Of a stretch of DNA of 64,000 nucleotides, positions 12,841 to 23,600 are shown in pieces. The notes under the pieces are model-generated. The model had not been told where the DNA came from and ran no database searches. It worked only from the letters and a program-made list of their open reading frames with translations. The first letter of the stretch is position 1; each line of letters starts with the position of its first letter. Source of the stretch: Lithospermum erythrorhizon (lineage: Eukaryota; Streptophyta; Magnoliopsida; Boraginales; Boraginaceae); the NCBI GenBank assembly GCA_019722365.1, contig JADFUC010002075.1, positions 1 through 64,000 of the forward strand, given 5' to 3'. A program made the translations under genes and the position numbers.

Positions 12841-14218
12841 CTAAGCTTCGATACTAAATTATATTAAAAGATTATTGCATTGCGAGGTGAGAATCGTTAT
12901 AATCACGGAACACCCGAGTCCTGAAGCCAGATGGAGCGACTCAGTTTAAAAACTACTCGTTTCATCCAAAATTTGATTTCCATTAATATTCTCAAAATGA
13001 TAACAATTTTAAAATTTCTGATAGTAGATGCTCTAGCAAATATTTCCCAATATATATCTGACATACTGATAACGATAATGCGAAATTCAAAATAAGAGTA
13101 AGTAAATGCTGAATCTGAAGTGTGTCGACAAAGCTAAAGTTTAATAAAGTACAACAATAAAAAAAAGCAGTTGACCATCAATCAGTAGCTGAGGATATAC
13201 GCCACCGTGCTTTCGCTTTAGCCACTCGAACAAACTCTCAACTGACCTCTTGGCTCAGTAGCCGTCTGTCGGCACAAATGAAAATGCCGCCCGTAGCGAA
13301 AGGGTGTAAGCGAGGCAGTGAATCTTGCGGGGGGGGGTGAGCCTAAATCTGGCTTGAGGCAGAACTGATATTATAATGACATAAATAAATTACATATATA
13401 TATATGTCAAAGAGACTACACCAGCAAAGTCATCTGATATTCCAAAGAAGTTCTCGGGCATAACGTATCAGACTATAGAAGGTCTCGATAAAGGCACCTG
13501 AGCACCTAGAATAAAATCATGAGAGACTCAATAACCACTACTTAACTCTAGTCATCGCTTATCTCTCTTACTCACAAATATACAAACCTCATGCGCGTAT
13601 ACTCGATCCGTCTACTGCGGGGAATGGATCAACCGCTAATAAACAGCTCTTATACAGTATAAAGGCCAAACCCGAGCTGTACTCTGCGTATACATAGGCC
13701 ACCAAACCGATGCTGTAGCTGAAAGTGATCATAAAGACTCATTACCGGCTCTCTTATACCGTAGTATAAGGCCAAACCCTGTGACTATACCGTAGTATGG
13801 GGCCCACGCCCGACAATGCACCACTGACAAAGTGATCAAGCATCTTCTTTCTTTATGCAAAATAGTATAAGGCCCGATGGCGTCCACATGCTCATACTGA
13901 GGAAGGAAGTCACACAACCCACTAATCATCCCAACATAGGGTCAAATCGATACTCGAAGTCACCAAGTCATACATAACTCACAACACGTCACACTTTCAA
14001 AAATCAACTACTCTACTCCCAGACAATATCCAGAAACTGCTAAAACATCATGTCGTAAGTCCAAAGCCGCGATGTCGCCGGCGAGGCCCGCGAGAGCGTA
14101 AGTGCGATGCAAAATACGAGGAATATCTGGCAGTCTTGAAACAAGTCCACCTAAATCGAGGAAATATAAGTTGGGAGTTCAAGGCATTACTTACCTCAGC
14201 GATCTTGACATACGAGAA
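12841..14218 (-). other. Gypsy element 1 leader and decayed 5' gag region, no readable protein
   Basis: Lies between the gag remnant and the 5' LTR. It holds short repeats ('gtataaggcc' type phrases near 13650-13880), a G run near 13330 and an AT dinucleotide run near 13396. No primer-binding site matching a common tRNA end could be pinned next to 14219. Confidence 0.45.
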
Positions 14219-15483
14219 TATAATCACGTAATCATATCGTAGGCTCCATGAATGAATCACGCATAATCATACAACTTGATTACATGTATATCATTCTCGC
14301 GTAAATCATAACACAAAGACATGTATATCGTTACTCACGTAATCGTACCACTGATATCATGTTCCATATGATTGAAATTAAGTAAGTAAAGTAACGCAGA
14401 GTGAGATAAGTACCGCCTCTGTATTTACCGCAAAACCATGGGAGCGCAATCGAGGTAGCGTCACACCACGATCGGCGCATGGCAGCGAAAGTATAATGAA
14501 AGCCTACTACCGATACTGCGTTAGAAGGCAGCGTACCCGGCGCTTAATTGGAACTATTTCTAGCGGTCTAAAAATGAGGATAAAACAACGAATAAAAATA
14601 ATCCGTCGGACCGCAGCCAATCGATCTCCTCTCTAGAATTCCACCTTATTATTTTAACATTTCAAAATCCAACTTATAAGTCATTCTAATTAACCCTCGA
14701 GTCGTAATTAACAGCCTATCTTTCAAAATATAGATTATAACCCAACTTGGAAATAACACTTTTTCAACCTAACTCCACTTTAATCAATTTTAAATCACCC
14801 GATTTAACATCACAAAAACTACAATAAGGTCGATTAAAAGCTCACTACTTAGCGTTTAAAATTAGATAAAAATATCAGCAAAGGTCAACTGAAACTGAAA
14901 AGTCAACTCGACCCTAACATCCTCAAGCGACCTCACAAGTCACGAATTAAATCGCCCATATACGTCGTAGAACATATGAGCTAAGATTCGTCATAAAATT
15001 GATTATGTAAAACTTCGACAAAGTCGACCCTCAATCAGCGTAGAAACTACATTTTCTTAATCGTGAAGAAGATGTTGGGAAACCACTTAACAAACAAGCT
15101 CGAGGATGCTTTATGTGCAACCAGTGAAGAAATGGAAGAAAATTTTTTGAGTTTGGGACCTCAAGGGATCTCGGCCAAGATGATGGAAATGGGGGAAGAT
15201 ATTTTGTGATTTTGGTGATAAAAGGTTGAAAGATGATGCTATCTCTTGAAATCGAAAAATGTATGAGGAGTTTGTGCAGAAATCGCCTGTCCGGTATCGA
15301 GCGAGCAACGATCTAAGCTTGGCTTTCAATTGTCCCGACTATTCTTGCTAAATTATAAATGTAATCGGCTCAAAATAATTTATGAAATAATATTATCGTG
15401 AAATTTTTATACTATCTCCGAGGTCCAATACCGGTAGAAAATTTAATTTTTTTTTAACGTAGCAGGTTATTCTGGTTTATACA
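14219..15483 (-). repeat. Gypsy element 1, 5' LTR (right copy)
   Basis: Pairs with 8156-9395. The two LTRs differ by many 1-5 base insertions and deletions as well as substitutions, while the block at about 15125-15230 is nearly unchanged. The right end lies near 'ttataca' at 15483. Confidence 0.8.
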
Positions 15484-16127
15484 GGAATTGAATGTATTGA
15501 ACTAGTTTATAAAGCTATGTAGTTGTAAGACTGTTGTTAACATCTCGAACAATAGTTGTGAAATTCCCTAGCCGTAAACCTTTGTCTGGCCAGGGGATCT
15601 TGAGTTGAATGGAAGCGAGAGGATCTCAAATTCAGGGGAGCCTGAGTTGAACTAGTTAGGTAGAGTCTAACAAGGTATTTAGATAAGAAACATTCAATTA
15701 AGTCCTTGTATTGTAATATCTCCACTTTCCTCGTGAGGGCTATTGCTCACAGGGCTTTGGTGCGAGTTGTCTTGAAGCCCAGGTTGCAGATTTTGTGGTG
15801 TTTTTTTCTTTGGTATTGTTTACTTTTACTGTCGGCCTTATCGTGTGAATCCGAATCTTCTGCGTTATTATGCCCCAACACTTGGTTTTACGTTACATTA
15901 GGGTTGATATTATGTTGTATCGGGTATTAAGTTATTCATGCATGTATATTTTAATAATACTTTAAGGTCCCTACTTTAATTGATGTATAGTTATTGCATG
16001 ATTTGTATCGACTGAATAAGTTGCATGTATTCATTGATGGAATATAGCGATCAAACTCGCATGATAACGAACATGAATTAAACATCAATGTCTCATGCAT
16101 TGTTATGTTTAAAATTGATCTGTCGGC
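15484..16127. other. No gene recognised; LTR-like debris possible
   Basis: The stretch 15560-15880 has the look of a retrotransposon LTR (mixed GC, ends near 'gccccaaca' at about 15880), but there is no partner copy or primer-binding site. It does not continue the copia gag that gypsy element 1 interrupts at 8155. Confidence 0.35.
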
Positions 16128-16350
16128 GGCATATATAATTAATGCCTTTATTCGACTAGTGACATATAACTATTATGCTCCATTGGCATTACGGCATATC
16201 TAGAATATGTTGTTAAATGAATACTCACATATACGATATATGCTAGTCCATAGCTGTCGCATATTATCTATATGCCTATGTTTAGCAACGACATATAGTG
16301 TACATGCCACTATTAAATTAAGACATTTACTTATGCATTCGAAATAATTT
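16128..16350. repeat. Array of about seven degenerate 32-33-bp repeats (array 1)
   Basis: Units begin with 'g(g/a)catata' or 'gcatat' and carry 'atgc' or 'atg' 12-14 bases later, for example at 16128, 16161, 16194, 16227, 16259 and 16290. Each unit core has the form GCATAT-n-ATGC, a small interrupted palindrome. The same unit forms array 2 at 17733-17910, on the other side of the MULE transposase remnant. Confidence 0.75.
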
Positions 16351-16440
16351 ATCTTAAAAATTAATACATTTTTATCTATCTAGGATGATGGGCATCTAGA
16401 TTATTATTTCAATGCGTGTGTCGATTATAGTTATCATTTC

Positions 16441-17262
16441 ATGACCAATGAAAAGTTTTCCTCTACGAATGATGTTGTGAAATAAGCGAAAGGAGATGGA
16501 AGATTGCATAACATGTACTTGGTAACCACTCATTCAACTAGTTCTATTCAGAATTATGGTGGACGAGTAGAGCTTAGGTGTGAAAGATCGAGCAAACCAA
16601 GAGATGGTGTGGTTGACTCAAACAGGATAGATTGTCCTTTTAGTTTCAAATGTATCAAGAGATTTCCCACCACTTGGTTACCAGATGTGAACAATGGGAA
16701 ACACAATCATGCTATGGGGAAGTATCCAGAGGGTCATACTACATCCGGCAGATTGGATAAGAAAAAGCAGGAAATGATTGAAAGATTGTCAAAGAGCATG
16801 ACACCAAAGTAGTTACTGAGTTAGCTTAAATTGCTGGATGAATTTAACTCTATAACTCTAAAACAGATTTATAATTTTCAATACAAACTCAAATTTAAGA
16901 AAAAGGAAGGTCGGACGGTATTTGAACAACTAATTAAAATGTTGGTTGAACACAACTACTCTTATTAGTTCCGCATTGATGAGGAGAAAACATCACTGCA
17001 AGACATCATTTTCTTGTGTCCTTGGTCCCTCAAGTCTTTGCATTCCTTCCCACAAGTATTTATTATGGACTCAACATATAATACAAATAGATACAAACAA
17101 CTTTTGTTGGAGATTGTGGATTTTATTAGTACGTGAAAGACATTTATTGTGACGTATACTTTCCTTAGCTCTGAAGATAAGGAAACAAATATTTGGGCAT
17201 TAAAATATCTAAAAAATGTGATAATTGTTATAGATAGGGAATTGGCATTAGTGTATGCCTCT
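16441..17262 (+). pseudogene. MULE transposase remnant 1 (MuDR/FAR1-like)
   Basis: A Mutator-like transposase, broken by stops and shifts. The N-terminal DNA-binding part reads through 16504-16810 with 'CERSSKPRDG', 'CPFSFKCIKRF', 'KHNHAMGKYPEGHTTSGRL' and 'IERLSKSM', matching the C-x-C-H-x-H layout of the FAR1/MULE domain. The catalytic part follows with 'FRIDEEKTSLQDIIF' and 'VFIMDSTYNTNRYK' near 17065-17100, which carries the first acidic residue of the DDE triad, then a stop, then 'TYTFLSSEDKETNIWALKYLK' and 'VIDRELALVYA', the second acidic motif, near 17225-17262. There the sequence meets the minus-strand plant-mobile-domain remnant, so the C-terminal half including the third catalytic residue is missing. 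Confidence 0.88.
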
Positions 17263-18368
17263 TCATCTTACCAGGTAACTTCGATGTACTTAAAGGAACA
17301 TTAAGACATCTAAAAAGATACTTCTTCATTGTATCCATATTTGTAATCTTATCGTTGACTAAACACCCATCCATCTTCAAGTTAAGAAGATATGCCACAT
17401 CAGAAGAGTAATCGACATTTTCCCAAATAGCATATGAAAACTATTAGTCTCCGGGTGCCACCTCTCCACGAATGCCGATATCAATAACATGTTAAAGTGC
17501 TTCGAAATTAAACGCATGAGGATAGATGATTCAAATTGATTTCTTTTACCTTTGACACCCATGGTTCATCATCGGACAATTTTCAAGAATTCAAGACCTT
17601 AAATCTTGTGTGTCCTTGAAGAACATCTCACTCCTGACAATAAAGATATAACACGTCGATAAAATATATAAGTTAATATTGAAATAAAATATAAAAGTTA
17701 CGAATAGAAATCTCATTGACATTTTTAGAATGAGCATATAATGAAAATGCAAAGTATTTTAAAGAGGCATATAATGAAAATACAGAATATTAAGTGGCAT
17801 ATAATAAAAATGCCCAATATCTTAAAGGGACATATAATGCATGTGTCGAGCTTCAGAATAGCATATAATGAATTTGCCCAGTTCCTAAGATGGCATATTA
17901 ACCACATACACATTATAAATTTCATTGTTATAATAACTTACATTGTTCTTCCAAATTTCATAAGCTATGTGTCCACAATAGCTTGATAGAATAGTGATGT
18001 CTTCCGGACCCAATTCAACCGGCCTAACTAATCTCCAACCATCATCAGCCGCATCGTCAGATTATGTGGCACTACTATCAGATTGTTTATCATCGTTAAT
18101 TCTCCTTGTGGTGCAACTATTACTCTCAAATTTGGCATGGTTCTCAACCGAGAATTCATGATCATTGCTTTCCATATCATCAAGAGCGCAATCAACATTT
18201 ATATCGCCAAACACTTTAGTGATAGTATTGTCTATATTCTGGACAGTGAGTTCCTCGTTGGCTATGTCTTGAGGTGCAACTTCATTGTAGTCTTCCTCTT
18301 GTCTTCTTGAAGATGCGGTTACTAGGCGATTTTGTAATCCGACTTTTAGATCTTCTTGTGTAAAACTT
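17245..18368 (-). pseudogene. Plant mobile domain (MAIN/MAIL-type) gene remnant
   Basis: Read on the minus strand, an acidic hydrophilic segment runs from about 18368 to 18070 ('SSRRQEEDYNEVAPQDI' and following), with an in-frame stop near 18062. It continues 'LVRPVELGPEDITILSS' and 'IAYEIWKNN' up to 17937, where a good splice donor (GTAAGT) occurs. After about 290 bp of AT-rich intron-like DNA, ending in 'tattgtcag' near 17637, the second part reads 'SAFVERWHPETNSFHM' near 17480-17430, then 'MSITL', a small frameshift, and 'DVAYLLNLKMDGC'. The 'ERWHPETNSFH' and 'ITL-DVAYLL' pair is the signature of the plant mobile domain found in MAIN/MAIL proteins and in transposons. It stops where the MULE remnant ends, so it is truncated as well as frameshifted. 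Confidence 0.8.
17733..17910. repeat. Array of about six degenerate 32-bp repeats (array 2)
   Basis: Units start 'g(g/a)(g)catataat' and carry 'aaaatgc' about ten bases later, at roughly 17733, 17766, 17797, 17829, 17860 and 17892. Core and spacing match array 1 in the same orientation. The array falls inside the inferred intron of the plant-mobile-domain remnant. Open frames across it are a product of the repeat. Confidence 0.78.
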
Positions 18369-19022
18369 CTACATTCTTAAAAAAAGTTAGATGTTACATA
18401 AACCGACAATAAAGAGGATTATAGTTAAAGTATAAGTAAAAAGATTATACCGATAAACTAAATTGATAACAATAAAGTAGGTTAAGACCAATAAAGCTAC
18501 AATTTGATAACAATAAAGGGACTGTTAAAGAAATCATCACAACCAATAACTCAGTTCCTTCTACATATTGAGCAAGAGAAAACACATCAATTGAATATAT
18601 GGATGAAAACATTGAAACTACGTAGCATAGCAGACTTGAATGTAAATATGAACAAATTAGAAGCTTCGAATGGGAAGTCATTCAGGAAAACAAAGTATAC
18701 AAGAACAAATTAGCATCCATTTCAAGTATACCTGCATAGTGCATAGTGCATCTGAAATCAAAACAACATGTGAAAGGGGTTCAGATATAAATATAGAAGT
18801 AGTTGATATATCTGTTGGACAAATAACAAGTTCATAATTCTTTGCTTCTGATCTGTCAAATGAAGACTTCAAGACTAGTTGATCCATGAAACTGTTTACA
18901 TTCTTGGAAATTTCTGGAAATAACAGTACTTTAAATTTTTGTGTGTTCTTCCCTACTTGATACGCTCAATAAGTGTATGCCTTTTTTATCATCCCAATAT
19001 ATACACAAGTTTCAATAATAAC
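18369..19022. other. No gene recognised
   Basis: AT-rich, with the phrase 'gataacaataaag' repeated near 18465 and 18507. No domain or RNA could be supported. Confidence 0.4.
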
Positions 19023-19041
19023 ACAAATATCCTCCCTTGTA

Positions 19042-19274
19042 GTCCCCTGGGCATAGCTCAACTGGTAGAGAGCTTGAGTGCTAAGTATCAGCACCTTAGC
19101 CTCTTTATGGGGTATGGGTTCGAGTCACGCAAGTGGCAGAATCTCCTATTGAAGTGGTTTAAAGGGAAGCTCAAGTTTCTGACCAATTGAGGCACATCCC
19201 GCGATTTGTCTCTTACTTGTAGTTCACGGGCATGGGTAGCATAGGATCCCTTAGTTTGAGGGTTTCAAACATTT
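19042..19274 (+). mobile_element. tRNA-derived SINE with 19-bp target duplications
   Basis: The 233-bp element opens with a tRNA-like head: an A box 'tagctcaactgg' near 19056 and a B box 'ggttcgagtc' near 19117, the internal promoter of RNA polymerase III. A tRNA-unrelated body follows. It is bracketed by direct repeats at 19023-19041 and 19275-19293 ('acaaatatcct(c/a)ccttgta') that agree at 18 of 19 positions, as expected of L1-type target-primed insertion. The A box has one departure from consensus. It encodes no protein and would depend on a LINE reverse transcriptase for movement. Confidence 0.88.
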
Positions 19275-19293
19275 ACAAATATCCTACCTTGTA

Positions 19294-19795
19294 TCTATCA
19301 TTCAATTTGTATGTTCACCTTATAATCAAGTATTTTGACAATCAATTAAATTACTATAAAACACAAATTATTCAAGTTATTTTACAAATTAAAGTGAATC
19401 ATACCAAAAAGCTTACCCATTTAATAACAATAAAGTAGATTAATGATAATCCTTCCCCCTTAAATCTAGGAAAAATGGAGGAGCACAACATATATAAAAT
19501 ATTTTAATACATTCATCCTCATTCTTCCTCATTCAAAATTATTGTATCCAAACAACAATTTTATTTATTCTCCCTAATTCACCCTAATTTTCTTCCCTTA
19601 AGTTAATTCTAAATATTTATCTTTTTCCTGATTTACCCCAATCCAAACATAGCATAAAAGATAAAAAAGAGAGTTTACAATGGTATATGAGAGTTTTTTT
19701 TTCAATAAAGTATTTCCCTAAAACTAAGGTTCCAAATATAATTTTGTTTTTCATTTATTTTGCTAGTTTATTACTCCCTTCTTCCGGACTGGGCT
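19294..19795. other. No gene recognised
   Basis: AT-rich, with runs of 'cattcatcctcattcttcctcattc' type around 19500-19570. Nothing codes. Confidence 0.4.
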
Positions 19796-20202
19796 GAGCT
19801 ATTATACACACACCAAAATAGTAAGTGTTTGGAGTTGAAATGACTATTTTGCCCCCTATTTGTAAGTGTGGTGGTTACAGAAATTATGTTTAGGGGTAAA
19901 ATAGTCATTTCAGTGCTTAAAAAAACACTATTTGGATGTGTATAATGGGTGGGACTAAAATCGAATGAAATGACTATTTTGCCCTTAAATGAAAGCTGCT
20001 CAAACACTACACCAGGGGGTAAAATAGTGATTACATGCATCTGCGCCCTCCCTCCCAGGCAACACTATACACACACCCAAATAGTGTTTTTGTTAGTGAA
20101 ATGACAATTTTATCCTTAATGAAACTTCCTCAACTACTATACTTACAAATAGGGGGGCAAATTAATCATTTCACCCCCAACTACTACACTATTTGGGTGT
20201 GG
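19796..20202. mobile_element. Cluster of fold-back MITE copies upstream of the TYW gene
   Basis: Copy 1 (about 19801-19950): the left end 'attatacacacaccaaaatag' pairs with the reverse complement of 'cactatttggatgtgtataat' at the right, and inner arms 'tgactattttgcccc' and 'ggggtaaaatagtcat' also pair. Copy 3 (about 20061-20202): 20071-20088 and 20185-20202 are inverted repeats matching at 16 of 18 positions around 'cacacccaaatagtg'. A partial copy lies between them (19951-20040). The interior phrase 'aatgaaact(t/g)cctcaa' recurs in the copy at 30.0 kb. The cluster ends about 430 bp before the start codon of the TYW gene. Confidence 0.82.
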
Positions 20203-20628
20203 CCGAAAACCTTTGAACCCCCCTCCTCCCATCAACAACCAGCATCTCTCACTCGCAACAACACATAGCTAAACAAGTTTATTATTTATTTTCAGGTAAA
20301 CAACTGACTCTATTTTCTCCATTTTTTCAGAGATTAATAGCTAAACGAATTATCATGTATATGACTTTGTGCCATTTCCCCTAATTTACATATTATTTCA
20401 AGATTTCAAAAACTACCAAGTTATTAGTGCCAAATTGTTATTGTTGTCAAATTCATTTGAATGGTTTTGATTTGTAATATAGAGAATCATCATTCATTAG
20501 AGAAAACTGAATGGTTTGAAATCTATGGTTAATGTTTAGGGTAAATTTGATGTTGAATTTAGGCGAAAAAAGTTGTAATATTAGTATCTAAATAGTTTGT
20601 TGGGTGCACTACAGAATAAGGTTTGGGT
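20203..20628 (+). promoter_or_regulatory. Upstream flank and probable 5' leader of the TYW2/3/4 gene
   Basis: AT-rich 426 bp between the MITE cluster and the start codon. It must hold the core promoter and 5' untranslated leader unless transcription starts within the MITEs. No strong TATA box or other defined element stands out, so this call rests on position only. Confidence 0.35.
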
Positions 20629-23600
20629 ATGGAGTTTGAGAAGAGGAAGGCATCCACGTTAGCCTCCATCGAGTCCCCCGAGCCAGACAAGTCTCCGAAA
20701 GGCAACCTCGACACACCCATTATCCCTCTCATCAACACCATCAACTCTCATCCTTCCTACTTCACCACCAGCTCCTGCTCCGGCCGCATCTCCATCCTCT
20801 CTCAACCCAAGAAGAAAGCCAAAGGCGGTTCGTGGCTCTTCATATCACATCACTACCCAGTTCACCCCAACTCTGTTTTACCCCTTATATTTAATATACC
20901 AATTGAATCAAATCAAGGAAATTTTGATTCAGCATACCCACAAAGCCTTGTATTTAGATTTGAGCCATTGATTATTGCTGTGGAATGCAGAGACGTTGAG
21001 GCAGCTCAGACACTTGTTTCTTTGGCGATTTTATGTGGGTTTAGAGAGAGTGGAATTACTAGTGTAAGCAAGAAGAGAGTGATTATCGGGATTCGATGTT
21101 CGATTCGATTAGAGGTTCCGTTGGGTGACACAAATAGGATTATGGTGACACCTGAGTATGTCGAGTATCTTATTCAGGTTGCTAATGAGAAGATGGAGGC
21201 TAATAGGAAAAGGACTGATACTTTTTATGAGGCATTATTGAGAAATGGGTTTTCGAAGAATGGTGATAATGGGCAGCTTGTGAATTGTAAAGAAATTGAG
21301 TGTAGTGATGAAAAAATTGAATCTTTGGACGATATTTCTTGTGTTGGTGCAGAAAGTAATGATCTTGATGGTACTCAATACGGTATGTTAGCGATCATAA
21401 ATTGCTTATAATGTTTTATAAATTCCTTTTTGTACTGTAATTTGCAATTGCAATGAAAGAACTTTTCAGTTGGTGTGATGATTTTTACCCATTGGATAGT
21501 ATATTGCCTTCAACGCAAAACTGTGAGAATCTGGATATATCATAATATATAATTTAGGGAATCACATGAGTTTGTTAATATTACTTGGTGAAACTATATG
21601 TTGTGTACTTCCAATACTCGGGTTGAACAGATTAGGCGTTACTAGATCTTGTATTTACTATGGGTAATTAAAATGATCCTGAAAGAAAATTTATCTAGTA
21701 AGTGGTGAAATGTGATTCCAAATATGGTGGATATAAATGAGGTTTCCTGATAATATGTTTGCCTATGGAGATTGTAATACTTCATTAATAAATGGAGTAA
21801 TAGTGCTGTTACTACAACAAAATTTGATGAAGTATGTGTAATGTTGCATACTGGTTAGAGTTTCATTGTTAACATTGAATGTTACTCTCCGCCCTAGGGA
21901 CACATTTATTTTTTCTTTGGTGTTCTAGTCTATTGGGGTTGGAATACCATTCAAATGTAAATCATTTGATTGCCCATTTGCAACATAAATTTATAAGGTA
22001 GCAGTGACATATTTTGCTTTCAATGTGGAGAAATGTTCACAGATATGGATTTTCTTTCAAAATCATTTTCGCATCCTTCCCTTAAACTAGATTTGAGGTT
22101 ATTGTGGATAGATCTCAACCTTGAGGTAAGGGGTAATTTAAGAGTTGATATTCTGTTTCCAGTTTACTAGTGCCTTTATTTAGCAAATACTGCCTCCATT
22201 CCATAACGATGGTCTAGTCTAGAATTTTCATTGTTGATTTTTTAAATTTTGAACTCCAATACTTTTGTATATGCTGTATAATAATTGTTGAAAAATACAC
22301 CAAAAGGTAGTATTTTGAACTATTTTACTATTAACATGGTAATTTTGATTTAAATAATTGCTATATGTGCCATTTAAGGCTGCAAAGTTTGTTAAGTTGG
22401 ACCATTGGGGCTCAAGCTAGACAATCTTTTCAGGATGGAGGTAATATTAACATTGAAGTAAAGCATTCTAACATTGATGCTAAAATATTCATACTAATCT
22501 TTGACCTTCTCTAGCAATGTCAATGTCTTCTGAAGTCTTGAAGCCTTAAACATGTAGTTCTTAATTGGTGTTCAAAATTTTATTCAAGCTTACAATTTTA
22601 GTTATGTCATAATTACGTAGTATATTAGCTATTAAGCACATGACAATAAATATACTGTTTTTTTAAGCTTTTACTTTTACTTTACGTCAACATTTTTTCT
22701 TTTGTAATTTCAGGACATTTTACTGTTTACTTTGCATGAATTCGTATTGTTGCAGATGTTAGGGAATAACATTCTTTTTTCTTACTCTAGGGTGTTTAGA
22801 AATAACTGTCAATATGATTAGGCAAGCATATGTAATCTGTGTTAGATATTTCATTTGTTTTGCCAGGGGAGAGAGTTATCTTGTCACCTACCAAGAATTT
22901 CAGTCTTGTCAATTGTGTTTCACTTAATCATTCTTCATGTAGGTGAAATTTGTCTTTTAGGTCTTGGAAATTTCCATCTCAATTTAACTAGGAGGTTTTT
23001 TTCCTCAACAAATAGATAACCTACTTTTGAAGTAATTGTGTTATCCATGTAACTGTTTTTGTTTTTTTATCAAAAGATCCATACTACACCTCGAGCACTT
23101 ATATGACAAAAAAGTGACTATAAATAAAATGATTCGAGTAAGGTTTATTTATTATAAAAATTTTAGGTTTTTAGTTGATTGGTCAATCCTCCCAATTAAA
23201 TTATGATGGAGATAGTGTTAAGAACTTACGATATGCTGCATCTCTGGTTATTAAGTGAAATCCTTCTTTCGGCTATTAAGAATCTAAATATGGCAAAGAT
23301 GCGTACTAATTAGTATCAAAATCATTTATAATTTGATATAATTGGAAGTTAGATCCTTCAGTTGATATCTAAAAGAAGTCTGTCATACTGATATTTTGTT
23401 GGAGGATACTTTCCCCTATAATCTGAGGAAGTCTAAATTTTGAAGTCATTGACAGGATCACCAAGTGTTTCTGGGTATGGATTATCTGTTGTCCAGATGG
23501 AGATTGTTGGCCAACCTGTTGAGAGACTCTTAATTTGGGGTCATGCTGCTTTTACATTGGAGAAGGTCTATCCGAAGAAAATTTTAATATTTGGTGGTTT

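Larger units (their letters stand above)
8156..15483 (-). mobile_element. Ty3-gypsy element 1, minus strand, integrase lost
   Basis: Two long direct repeats (8156-9395 and about 14219-15483) bracket an internal region that encodes decayed gag, protease, reverse transcriptase and RNase H on the minus strand, in Ty3-gypsy order. The internal region is GC-richer than its surroundings. Between the RNase H end (about 9810) and the 3' LTR (9395) only about 400 bp remain, too little for an integrase, so the copy is defective. Just inside the left LTR the plus strand reads 'ccccacaca', consistent with a worn polypurine tract on the minus strand. Edges were set where similarity between the two LTRs ends. 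A clear target duplication was not found. Confidence 0.85.

Noticed and set aside
17725..17986. Open frames across 17.73-17.99 kb with repeated hydrophobic words
   Set aside because: These are translations of the 32-bp repeat array, not proteins.
19050..19125. Possible tRNA gene
   Set aside because: A and B boxes are present, but acceptor and anticodon stems do not close and 19-bp target duplications lie further out. A SINE explains all of this.
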